Positions 11,151 through 18,990 of a stretch of 64,000 bases of DNA are shown one piece after another. The position numbers were made by a program, and so were the translations under genes. The notes under the pieces are model-generated. The model saw only the letters and a list, made by a program, of their open reading frames with translations, was not told where the DNA came from and ran no database searches. How positions within the stretch are numbered: the stretch's first letter is position 1; every line of letters begins with the position of its first letter. Source of the DNA: Larix kaempferi (Eukaryota > Streptophyta > Pinopsida > Pinales > Pinaceae); NCBI GenBank assembly GCA_027924585.1, contig BSBM01000232.1:31271001-31335000 (forward strand), read 5' to 3'.

Positions 11151-13455
11151 TTATTCACTGGGATAGGCCATGCTATAAACTTCTTCCGGCTTGGCTCCCT
11201 CATTGAAACTATCTGCCATAACAGTTATAGTAAGATTGTTGGTTTTGTAAGTTGTGTAAATATAAAAATGAGACAATATGATTGTAAAATAGATTGTCGA
11301 AAAGTTGTTCATGTACCAGAGTTGCAGAGCTGGTCGCTGCATTCCGCTCTCCTGCAAATTTGGCTGAGATGGCTGTAGACGAAACGGCTGCAACTGTAGA
11401 GGATTTCCGCGTGCTTCGGTTGCTTGACAGAATACTCCAAAATCAATCATAGGCTCTGCAACTCCCTCCACTGCAGCTTGATGTTCAGCTAGCTGTGCCA
11501 TTGACAAACATATATTTAGGGTTCTATTAACGCTTCACACAGGTGCAAAAGAAGATGGAAGCTATTACAAATTAGGTTTACGGATTATAAAATCTCTCAG
11601 TATGGGCTATAGGAAATCTTTCACACAGGTGCAAAAGGAGATAGAAGCTATTGCAAATTAGGTTTACGGATTATAAAATCTCGAAATCTTTCACACAGTT
11701 GCAAAAGAAGATAGAAGCTATTGCAAATTAGGTTTAAACTAGATGAGAAAATCTCCTCGTATGGGCTATGAAAAAATCTCACACAGGTGCAAAAGAAGAT
11801 AGAAGCTATTACAAATTAGGTTTATAGATTATAAAATCTCCCAGTTTGGGCTATAAGAATAGAAGCTATTACAAATTAGGTTTACAGATTATAAACTCTT
11901 CCAATATGGGTTACAATAAATCTTTCACACAGGTGCAATCAAGGGCGATTAAATTAACTACAAGGAGATTAGCTGCGCAATTCACCCTTTTAGTGCGGGC
12001 ATTTCTACTTTTTACTGCCCATAAAATCTTGATTTGATTTAGAGACGGTATTTACGTAGGTCAATATGAAGTAGATGTATGGGATGCATAAACCGACATT
12101 CTTGAGAATGAATACATAAAACTAAAGACTTATATGCACTTACAATGAATACATAAAACTAAAGACTTATATGCACTTACAGAGAGATGTTTTACATCAA
12201 TCTTTCACAATTTTACAGAGCTTGGGCTTTAACTTGGTTTGACTTCTCCTGGAAGTTACATGGTTTAATTAGATGTTTTACTTCAATCTTTCACAATTTT
12301 ACAGAGCTTGGTCTTTAACTTGGTTTGACTTCTCCTGGAAGTTACACAGTTTAATTAAAGACTAATAAATTTCTACCTAAGAAGTTTTGGGCCTGCTAAA
12401 TACAAAGGATACTAACTTGCTGTGAGCCAGATTGGCTGCAAACTGACTGTCTGACATTGAGACATTGCAGACTGACAAAATGACTGATTGGGAGTCTGTG
12501 CATATCAGATAGGCTATCAACTCATAAATACAATATTTTCAACATGCAAAAGAAGACCGAAGTTATTACTAATTAGGTTTACAGATTATAAACTGTCCCA
12601 ATATGGGTTACAAGAAACTTTGCTTGTCTCAAAGCAATTGGCCTTACTACTAATAAATTGTAATAACTAGATACATACCAGCCTGCAGAGATGGTTGTTT
12701 TGCTCCTCGAGAAGACGCTCCTGATCATATGTAGGTTAAGTTAAGTACTGATTCATAACTGTAATCTTAAGAGTTGTAAGATGATATTACCTTTCTGCGT
12801 AGATGATCTAATTGTTGGAGCAGAAGATGATTCTGTTTACACAGAAAAACACATGTAGAATGAATGATTTAAATTTCAATAGATTATCTAATTGTTAGAG
12901 CAGAAGACGATTCTGTGTGCACAGAAAAACAGAGGTAGAATGAATTGATTAATTGAGATGGATGAAATCTAATATATGAGATGATAAGAATTGATAATTA
13001 CCTTGCGAGATCGAACACGACTTGATGCGACTTCCAATTGTTGTTCGAGGTGATGTAACTCCGTCATAGTCAAGGAAGTTAGGTCCTCACCCATCATATG
13101 CCTGTGTAAGCCTTTGCACATTATTGTTTACTTACATCCTCCAAAAAAAAACTTGCTGAATTTACCAATTCTAACAATAATTTGATGGTTTTTATGTGTT
13201 CATGATTTACCTGATATTAGTTTGAAGTTTTTCATTTTCATTCTTCATTCTCGTCATCTCACAGTATAAATGCTGTTATGATTCAGACAATGGTTTACAA
13301 TTTGCAAGTAATAATACTTTCATGAAATAATATTCAAATATCATGGAATAATATTCAAATATTTGATAGAGAGTAAGCCATAGCAAACCTGGTTGTCCAA
13401 CTCGGACAGTCGGGCTCCAGACACTTTTTGGTACCGCTCTATGATCTTTCGCATG
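11151..13455 (-). CDS. B-sister-like MIKC-type MADS-box gene, exons 2-7 (exon 1 not found)
   Basis: This is a transcription factor of the plant MIKC MADS family. In order on the minus strand: exon 2 (13389-13455, 67 nt, I region, with RKIIERYQKVSGARL), exon 3 (13211-13272, 62 nt), exon 4 (13002-13101, 100 nt, K domain, with HMMGEDLTSLT and SRVRSRK), exon 5 (12791-12832, 42 nt), exon 6 (12679-12720, 42 nt) and exon 7 (from 11492, C-terminal region with PFRLQPSQPNLQES). All introns have GT-AG borders and all phases agree with no stop. These exon lengths are typical of MIKC genes, and a 67-nt exon 2 is typical of B and B-sister genes. The C-terminal motif resembles gymnosperm GGM13-type B-sister proteins, known for ovule expression (family knowledge). 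The MADS-domain exon is absent upstream within the window, so the gene is either split by a very long intron 1 or truncated. The 3' end is uncertain: read-through stops at 11151-11153, while a possible 104-nt intron (11213-11316) would give a stop right after ALQL. Confidence 0.85.
11317..11492 (-). CDS. MADS-box gene exon 7 (C-terminal region)
   Basis: It begins at CTAGCTGAAC after an AG acceptor and encodes LAEHQAAVEGVAEPMIDFG and onward, through PFRLQPSQPNLQES to RPALQL. The last motifs correspond to the PI-derived and paleoAP3-like C-terminal motifs of B-sister proteins (family knowledge). At 11316 a GT could start a short intron. Without it the frame stays open to 11151. Confidence 0.75.
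11533..12625. repeat. Tandem array in MADS intron 6, split by a solo LTR
   Basis: Units carry the words CACACAGGTGCAAAAGAAGAT, then GAAGCTATTACAAATTAGG, then GATTATAAAATCTC and a TATGGGCTA-type tail. About five units lie at 11533-11938, with irregular internal deletions, and one more follows the inserted LTR at 12545-12625. The array is inside the intron between exons 6 and 7 and carries no coding sense of its own. Confidence 0.85.
11939..12544 (-). mobile_element. Solo copia LTR with perfect 5-bp target duplication
   Basis: The 606-bp segment starts TCAAGGGCG and ends TTTTCAACA, so on the minus strand it reads TGTTGAAAA...TTGA. It is flanked by TGCAA at 11934-11938 and again at 12545-12549. 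Its interior shares GAGAATGAAT, CACAGAGCTTGGGCT-type, TTTCTACCTAAGAA and GCATATC-GATA words with the LTRs of the copia element at 19524-26926, so it is a diverged relative. Internal duplications of ~35 bp (12107-12179) and ~85 bp (12187-12357) are present. No internal retroelement sequence remains, as expected after LTR-LTR recombination. Confidence 0.85.
12679..12720 (-). CDS. MADS-box gene exon 6 (end of K domain)
   Basis: 42 nt encoding ERLLEEQNNHLCRL, with donor GT at 12677-12678 and acceptor AG at 12721-12722. It joins in frame to exon 7 (LAEHQAAVEG). Confidence 0.85.
12791..12832 (-). CDS. MADS-box gene exon 5 (K domain)
   Basis: 42 nt encoding NHLLLQQLDHLRRK. Donor GT at 12789-12790, acceptor AG at 12833-12834. 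A decayed extra copy of most of this exon lies upstream at about 12881-12948. Confidence 0.85.
12801..12948. repeat. 80-bp tandem duplication carrying a dead copy of MADS exon 5
   Basis: 12801-12868 and 12881-12948 align with an 80-bp offset. The first contains most of exon 5; the second contains the same exon piece with Gln (CAA) changed to a stop (TAA on the minus strand). The second copy lies within intron 4 and should not be spliced in. Confidence 0.8.
13002..13101 (-). CDS. MADS-box gene exon 4 (K domain core)
   Basis: 100 nt. It completes an Arg codon and then encodes HMMGEDLTSLTMTELHHLEQ and QLEVASSRVRSRK, the most conserved part of the keratin-like dimerisation domain. Both splice sites are GT-AG. 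Confidence 0.9.
13211..13272 (-). CDS. MADS-box gene exon 3 (start of K domain)
   Basis: 62 nt encoding HLYCEMTRMKNENEKLQTNI plus two bases of the next codon. Acceptor AG at 13273-13274, donor GT at 13209-13210. A heptad-like pattern of hydrophobic residues fits the first K-domain helix. Confidence 0.85.
13389..13455 (-). CDS. MADS-box gene exon 2 (I region)
   Basis: 67 nt, entered in phase 2: the first base completes a codon begun in exon 1. It encodes MRKIIERYQKVSGARLSEL and then DNQ. The acceptor is AG just above 13455 and the donor is GT at 13387-13388. Confidence 0.85.
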
Positions 13456-13889
13456 CTGCTAGCCAAGCACAAATTTTAAGTCGGATTTAAGTTGGTGGTG
13501 AAATTAGAAAAATCATTAATGTACCTTTTTTTCATATATATATATATAATCTTCAAGGTACTGGTAATTGCAAATCCACGCCTAATAAAAAATGAGTTTC
13601 CTCCTATATAACTGGTATACCATCCCTATTCTGTAATTGCTATATTCACAGAAAATTTTGTCACAAATATGGAGTTTCCTTCCCCTACAGAGAGCCTTTC
13701 CTTCAAAAAATCTGACAATTTAACTTTAGACATAAGTAACAGTCTGAAATCTTCTACAGCCAGAAAATAAATAAAATACATATACATATGTTGTTTTCCA
13801 CCCCCACCGTAGGACCATTTAAAATTCGTGGAATCTGAGTGTCAGCTAGTGTGTTTCATTCCTTGTAGATGTGAAAAAATAGATATCCT
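13456..13889. other. Start of MADS intron 1, no gene
   Basis: This is AT-rich sequence directly upstream of exon 2 with a short (AT)n run near 13536-13547. I see no MADS-domain exon here and no other coding sequence. Confidence 0.5.
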
Positions 13890-14423
13890 GGAACTGGCAA
13901 GTAAGCTCTTTCAAGTGCAAGGCAAGAGAATGTAGACTACTGTTGTGTACATGGACTTGTTAATCCATCCACATGATGACAAGTGAAGAGTCCTTATAAA
14001 CCTGTGGCCTTCAAATACCCAAGTAAGCTCTTTCAAGTGCAGGGCAAGAGAATGTAGACAGTGTTGTGTACATGGACCTGCTCATTCATCCACCTGATGG
14101 CAAGTGAAGAGTCCCTATAAACTTGTGGCCTTCAAATACCCTTGTTGAGGACAGATTTCAAAAGGAAGAGAAGCGTCTTGAACTCACCAATATTATTGGA
14201 TCTGGAGCCCATATTGGCCCTGTCAGTGAAATCGTAATTCTCTAAACGATGGATGACATACCCCAAGCCATAGATGTGATAAAGGCCTTGGCATGCCCCA
14301 TTAAAAAAAACTCGACTGGTCCAAAAGGAGTTCACTCACATCCCTTTGAACGTTTTACACAATATGTAGTCTGATAAACCTCTGCAGTGACTTGAAAAGA
14401 AGGGAGTTGTTTGTCCTCGAAAA
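13890..14423 (-). pseudogene. LINE ORF2 3' end, RNase H domain (decayed)
   Basis: The minus strand at 14335-14132 encodes FFNGACQG, then ENYDFTDRAN and EFKTLLFLLKSVLNKGI. Further down at about 14110 it reads QVYRDSSLAIRWMN. This is the plant RNase H (RVT_3) layout at the end of L1-type ORF2, with the catalytic Asp-like position changed to Asn in FFNGA. Stops at several points show it is dead. It continues the frame of 18664-18990 once the inserted element at 14424-18663 is removed. A 122-bp piece is tandemly duplicated at 13898-14141. Confidence 0.75.
13898..14141. repeat. 122-bp tandem duplication inside the LINE RNase H region
   Basis: CAAGTAAGCTCTTTCAAGTG starts at 13898 and again at 14020. 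Both copies run through GTTGTGTACATGGAC and GGCCTTCAAATACCC with several substitutions, so the duplication is not very recent. Confidence 0.85.
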
Positions 14424-14683
14424 TGACAGAGTTTATGAAGGCGCAGAGCAAAACTGAAAAACAGAGTATGGCCCAAAATTCAAACACAAAACAGGGGAAG
14501 ATATTCACCGGAGCTCTGAGGCTCTTCTCCTACATTCTAGAACTGAAATGAACACCACAGAAATACATTGAACCTCTCGATGCCTCTTCACCCGAGGCTC
14601 ATTTACTTCTACACCCAACGCATTAAATCTTTGTACAGCGGTTGGTGGATACATCAAGTTGGCGGGAGGAATTATCTCCAACA
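14424..14683 (-). repeat. LTR A (outer 3' LTR) of the gag-only element
   Basis: 260 bp, TG...CA termini. On its right is the purine tract complement CTCCCCCTTAATT. It differs from LTR B at one position and from LTR C at two. Confidence 0.9.
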
Positions 14684-14978
14684 CTCCCCCTTAATTCCGA
14701 CCATAAACAAACTACTAATATCTAACACATGCATACAATGCCGTCATAGGCTTTCAACAAAAAACATTGAAACATTAATGCCTGCTGGTCTAAGTCTCAG
14801 CTAGGCTTACATTAGTTCATGTCAAAACTCAAAATTATCTTACCATTCTTGTCTGCTGCATGCTGATGCAGCGGCTTCTTTTTCTTTTGTTTGCTCCAGA
14901 CCTTGAACTCAGCATTCTTCTTTACCTTCTTCTTCATTCTCACCTTCTTCTTCATGTTTTCTTCAAGCTCTGATACCA
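14684..14978 (-). repeat. Collapsed interior between LTR A and LTR B
   Basis: 295 bp that repeats the 3' end of the full interior (15239-15522) almost exactly, including the final 70 or so codons of the gag ORF. It then jumps at CAAGCTC straight into the primer-site complement TGATACCA. The full interior has GCTC at both joined points (CAAGCTCCTTGGG and GGGCTCTGATACCA), so the deletion used a short homology. Confidence 0.85.
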
Positions 14979-15238
14979 TGACAGAGTTTATGAAGGCGCA
15001 GAGCAAAACTGAAAAACAGAGTATGGCCCAAAATTCAAACACAAAACAGGGGAAGATATTCACCGGAGCTTTGAGGCTCTTCTCCTACATTCTAGAACTG
15101 AAATGAACACCACAGAAATACATTGAACCTCTCGATGCCTCTTCACCCGAGGCTCATTTACTTCTACACCCAACGCATTAAATCTTTGTACAGCGGTTGG
15201 TGGATACATCAAGTTGGCGGGAGGAATTATCTCCAACA
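14979..15238 (-). repeat. LTR B (middle LTR)
   Basis: 260 bp and nearly identical to A and C. It serves as 5' LTR of the collapsed unit (primer site at 14967-14978) and as 3' LTR of the full unit (purine tract complement at 15239-15247). Confidence 0.9.
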
Positions 15239-15366
15239 CTCCCCCTTAATTCTGACCATAAACAAACTACTAATATCTAACACATGCATACAATGCCGTC
15301 ATAGGCTTTCAACAAAAAACATTGAAACATTAATGCCTGCTGGTCTAAGTCTCAGCTAGGCTTACA

Positions 15367-17001
15367 TTAGTTCATGTCAAAACTCAAAATTATCTTACCA
15401 TTCTTGTCTGCTGCATGCTGATGCAGCGGCTTCTTTTTCTTTCGTTTGCTCCAGACCTTGAACTCAGCATTCTTCTTTACCTTCTTCTTCATTCTCACCT
15501 TCTTCTTCATGTTTTCTTCAAGCTCCTTGGGCTTGAATCTTCCATCAATGTCTGCAAGTTCTTCAATGGCTTGCTGCCTTGTGTCTTCATCTTCAAATTC
15601 TGATTTCAGCATCTTTAGTTCGTATGTTGTGGGAATTTCAAGATCGCACATGCTGTTCACATCCTTCATTTTGTTTTCATCCTCTTCATTGGCATGCTGC
15701 CATGACATCAACTGATAATAGTGTCTGATTTCTTCAACACTCCATTTCATAAAAATGTTTTCAGCTGGTTTATCTTCTTCCTCTTCATCTTCAATGCAGA
15801 TTTCTTCATCCATGGTGCTGCTAAGCACTCTTGGCATGTCACAATGCCCATCATCATTGAATTCAAATGCTTCATCTTCCATGCAGCTTTCGATAATCTT
15901 GTCAAAGTCTTCAATAAAATTACAATCTTCATGGTATTCATTATACTTATCAGCTCCAATGCTGGCTTCTTTTCCATTTTCTGCTTCAAATAAGGACATC
16001 ACATTGTCCACATTCTTTAAAAATTCTTGAATGATTTCATCATCATTTGCATTTTCCTCAATTACAAGCTGATTTCTATATGCACCTGCACATGCACAAA
16101 CATCTAACCTGTTAGGATAAATTTCTGCCCTCATGGGCATGCTCTTCATGAGCTCATTTTCTTCTTCACATTCAGCCTCTACTGGCTGTTCTGCAACTGC
16201 TTGAGTTGCTAATTCACCATTTTCTGCTGCTGCTATGGCAGCTTCCTCTTCAACGTCATCTTTGTTATCTTCATCCACCTGTGGCTCTGCACAATGGGCT
16301 TCATTGTTCTCAAATTTATCAAGCTCTGCTTGGCTGACAGAGTCCTTGACCGTTTCATACGAGCATTCAAATGCTTCTATGGATGGAGTATCTACTGCTG
16401 CAATGGCAGTTCCATCTTCATATTCATCCACAAGTGCCTCTACACCGTGGGATTCACTAACAGCTTGGCTGTCTTCTGCTTCAACTGCAGGATTCTCAAC
16501 TGCTGCTTCTTCAACAGGTTGTGACACGGTTGAGTGCTTGCACATGTTACTCCCCCTTTCGCTGAACTCTTCTTCCAAGATTCTCCATGCTTCCTTGGAA
16601 GTCTTTGCTGCTGCAATCTTGTGGAAAATACTTTCATCCACAGCTCGTTGGATGAGATGCAGGGCTAATTCATGCTGCTGCAATTTTTGGTCTTCAGTCA
16701 GGGCTTCAAAAGCCTCTAAATCTAGGGGATGCACACATTCATTTTGAACTAAACACCACAAATCTTCTGCTCTAAGAAAACTTCTCATTTTAATAGCCCA
16801 AAACTCATAATTTTTACCTGAGAAATGTGGGGGTACTAGGAGAACTCTGCTGCTCCAATTATCCTGGTTCTCCTCTTGGACTTCAACTGTGTTAATAAGC
16901 TCCTCTGCAATGGGAACTTCTCCATATCTCTGTGCAAAATAATTTGCCTCTGTCCTTGCATTTCTTCTTTTGATCTGCTTGAGTCTTCTTTGATAACCCA
17001 T
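15367..17001 (-). CDS. Gag-type protein of a non-autonomous LTR retrotransposon, 544 aa
   Basis: This is one open frame without breaks. Residues about 55-150 form a copia gag domain of the DUF4219/UBN2 type: PPHFSGKNYEFWAIKMRSFL, then IHKIAAAKTS-like sequence (FHKIAAAKTSKEAWRILEEE). Residues about 160-440 are extremely acidic (many Glu and Asp, EEEEED) and rich in Ala and Val. The C-terminus is strongly basic (KKKVRMKKKVKKN, KRKKKK). A CCHC zinc knuckle was not seen, nor any protease motif. The basic tail could replace the knuckle for nucleic-acid binding (inference). The start Met is at 16999-17001. No other ORF of the element is intact, which fits a TR-GAG-type element. Confidence 0.85.
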   Translation of the reverse strand: MGYQRRLKQIKRRNARTEANYFAQRYGEVPIAEELINTVEVQEENQDNWSSRVLLVPPHFSGKNYEFWAIKMRSFLRAEDLWCLVQNECVHPLDLEAFEALTEDQKLQQHELALHLIQRAVDESIFHKIAAAKTSKEAWRILEEEFSERGSNMCKHSTVSQPVEEAAVENPAVEAEDSQAVSESHGVEALVDEYEDGTAIAAVDTPSIEAFECSYETVKDSVSQAELDKFENNEAHCAEPQVDEDNKDDVEEEAAIAAAENGELATQAVAEQPVEAECEEENELMKSMPMRAEIYPNRLDVCACAGAYRNQLVIEENANDDEIIQEFLKNVDNVMSLFEAENGKEASIGADKYNEYHEDCNFIEDFDKIIESCMEDEAFEFNDDGHCDMPRVLSSTMDEEICIEDEEEEDKPAENIFMKWSVEEIRHYYQLMSWQHANEEDENKMKDVNSMCDLEIPTTYELKMLKSEFEDEDTRQQAIEELADIDGRFKPKELEENMKKKVRMKKKVKKNAEFKVWSKRKKKKPLHQHAADKNGKIILSFDMN

Positions 17002-17453
17002 TTCTTCTCTTCTTTGCAGCAGTCGTTCTGTGCTGGCACTGGTCTTCTTCTTGCAAGTCTCCTACTTGCTTCTCCTGCAGATGCTTTGTGCTTGGCACTG
17101 TAAATATTGGGGAAAAGGCCTGCCGTTTTCCTTCTAAAATAACGAAGACCGAGATCTAAAAGACAACCAATTCAACTCCCAGAAAACTGACGCACGGTAC
17201 CCTTCTTCGCCTGCAAGTATTCCTCCTCGTCCTGAAAATTCTCTTTTCTGCTTTCACTGTTGTCTTCCTTTCTTGTTTTCATATTCTAGTATTTCCCCCA
17301 TCCATGGCCGTGGAGCTCTAAACCTCTGCAGTACAACCACGATGCCAGAAGGTAGAAGAGGAAGCCTCGTTAACTTATTTTGCTCTTGGGTTTTCATTCA
17401 TTTTCGATACCGCGGGGAAATCCTTGGATCGAATTTCTGAAAGCGCAACGGTA

Positions 17454-17715
17454 ATGGCTGAGGATCTTGTGAGGCAGGCTGTCGAGGCCTTCAAGGAAGA
17501 TGATTTCGAGCAGGCCGTCATTTTTTTTACACACAGGCCATAGGCCTTGACCCTTCCAATGCTGGGTTGTACGTTGACAGGGCCTGGGCGAACATTAAGC
17601 TCGATAATTTCACAGATGCTGTTGCTAATGCAAACCGGGCAATTGAATTGGATTCATCTCTGGTAAAGGCATACCTGTGTAAGGGTATTGCTTGCTTCAA
17701 TCTAGAAGGTAGATG
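17454..17715 (+). pseudogene. Captured SGT1-like TPR fragment, antisense to the element
   Basis: On the plus strand, opposite to the retrotransposon, ATG at 17454 starts MAEDLVRQAVEAFKEDDFEQ. After a frame break in a T-run near 17520 it continues DPSNAGLYVDRAWANIKLDN and AIELDSSLVKAYLCKGIACF. This is the N-terminal TPR domain of SGT1, a co-chaperone of HSP90 and SKP1 in plant immunity and ubiquitin ligation (family knowledge). Sequence before the ATG (about 17290-17453) looks like a 5' leader. Only about 85 codons are present, so the piece is a fragment and not functional as SGT1. Confidence 0.75.
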
Positions 17716-18391
17716 GCTTCAAACTCGGCGTTGATAAGCTAGAAATTACTCCGAAACTAGAAGTCTGATTTCACGCCAAGCTCTTTCGGCCGCTGCCTAT
17801 TGCCTGTCGAACAAGGAATCGAGGTGCTTGTTCAGGGTGTCTGTTTGTTAGTCTGAAAACTCCTCACTTGCTGCAACTACAAACCACTTCCAAGGTGCTA
17901 AGATTGTTTGAACGCTCAGGGGAAAAGGTCTCCAGTCGTCACGATGTTGCTAGACAGCCAGGTAGGAGTAGAACCCATCTCTGCGTTGACGGTGGAAACA
18001 GAAGCAATGTCCATCTCTGCTGCATTGCTCAAGATCCACGAATGACTCAGAATTTGATCGTAGAAAGTCGTTGGTTGAAGCCCTTCTCAGGCAGAACAGA
18101 GTGGCTCTAGGGCAGCTTCTCAGTCTAAGTCTCAACTTCTGATCCCTTCAGCAACTCCAAAAAATGGGTCTGTCAATGAGGCCAGCGGAAGGCAACAAGA
18201 CATTGTCAACATCTGGTGGAAGGGCCATTGCTTTGAGTCGGAGTCAGTCTCAATCTGAAAAACCTTCAACGTCAAAAGAAGATATATCTTCAGCTAGAGT
18301 GGAAGCTAAACAAGAAAGCCAGCGGCTATCAATCTTCTGCGCGACTACCATGACAGACCTCAGAGCTCGAGGCAAGGGGATCGCTCCATGG
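17716..18391. other. Remaining leader of the gag-only element, probably also captured sequence
   Basis: This lies between the SGT1 fragment and the primer site. The plus strand has short conserved-looking stretches such as ISALTVETEAMSISAALLK (about 17970-18040) and SLVEALLRQNRVALGQLLS (about 18070-18125), separated by frame breaks. I do not recognise their family. They may be more host-gene sequence picked up with the SGT1 piece. Confidence 0.4.
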
Positions 18392-18403
18392 GCTCTGATA
18401 CCA
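18392..18403 (-). promoter_or_regulatory. Primer-binding site of the gag-only element
   Basis: On the minus strand TGGTATCAGAGC directly follows the CA end of LTR C. It is complementary to the 3' end of plant initiator tRNA-Met, the usual primer of Ty1/copia elements. Confidence 0.9.
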
Positions 18404-18663
18404 TGACAGAGTTTATGAAGGCGCAGAGCAAAACTGAAAAACAGAGTATGGCCCAAAATTCAAACACAAAACAGGGGAAGATATTCACCGGAGCTCTGAG
18501 GCTCTTCTCCTACATTCTAGAACTGAAATGAACACCACAAAAATACATTGAACCTCTCGATGCCTCTTCACCCGAGGCTCATTTACTTCTACACCCAATG
18601 CATTAAATCTTTGTACAGCGGTTGGTGGATACATCAAGTTGGCGGGAGGAATTATCTCCAACA
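18404..18663 (-). repeat. LTR C (outer 5' LTR) of the gag-only element
   Basis: 260 bp with the same termini as A and B. It carries two substitutions relative to A. It is followed on the right by the target duplication GAAAA at 18664-18668. Confidence 0.9.
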
Positions 18664-18990
18664 GAAAATACAAGCATTTATCGCAATCCATATCCCGCAA
18701 GTGACTAAGTAAGGGAGAGCCCTGTAGTGTTTTAGCTCCCTTGTATTGAACCATTCAATGAAATTTTCATCCACAATCCCCTTTGACCACATATTAGAGA
18801 TGCCCAGGTGGCTTGCCATCTCCTTCTAGATCTGACGGAGAACGAACACTCCAAGATTATATGAGAGGTGGTCTCCTTCAAAGATTTGCACAAACAACAC
18901 CAACTAGAACCCAACTTATTTCTCTTTTGTAGGTGAAAGCTTCCATCAGTTCTTTCAGAGGTCCAAAAATTAGTAATGTCCATAACCTAT
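18664..18990 (-). pseudogene. LINE ORF2 fragment, zinc-finger (zf-RVT) region
   Basis: The minus strand encodes HLQKRNKLGSSWCCLCK, then LKETTSHIILECSFSV, and further down a LVTCGIWIAINACIF-type line. The spacing C-x2-C ... H-x4-C matches the zf-RVT domain that follows the reverse transcriptase in plant L1 LINEs. The frame runs into the insertion point at 18664 and resumes at 14423 with the RNase H part, so one LINE was split by the gag-only element. Confidence 0.75.

Larger units (their letters stand above)
14424..18663 (-). mobile_element. Gag-only LTR retrotransposon with three LTRs (young, compound)
   Basis: Three 260-bp LTRs lie at 14424-14683, 14979-15238 and 18404-18663, each reading TGTTGGAG...GTCA on the minus strand. 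The outer ends are flanked by the same 5-bp sequence, GAAAA (14419-14423 and 18664-18668). The LTRs differ from each other at only one to three positions by eye, so insertion is recent. The unit between the last two LTRs has a tRNA-Met-type primer site, a leader with a captured gene fragment, one gag-type ORF and a polypurine tract, but no protease, integrase or reverse transcriptase. It would depend on an autonomous copia relative. The host sequence is a LINE. Confidence 0.9.

Noticed and set aside
15415-16747. Ser/Phe/Leu-rich plus-strand frames
   Set aside because: They are antisense to the real gag ORF at 15367-17001. Its Glu/Asp-rich sequence yields Ser/Phe/Leu-rich complements.
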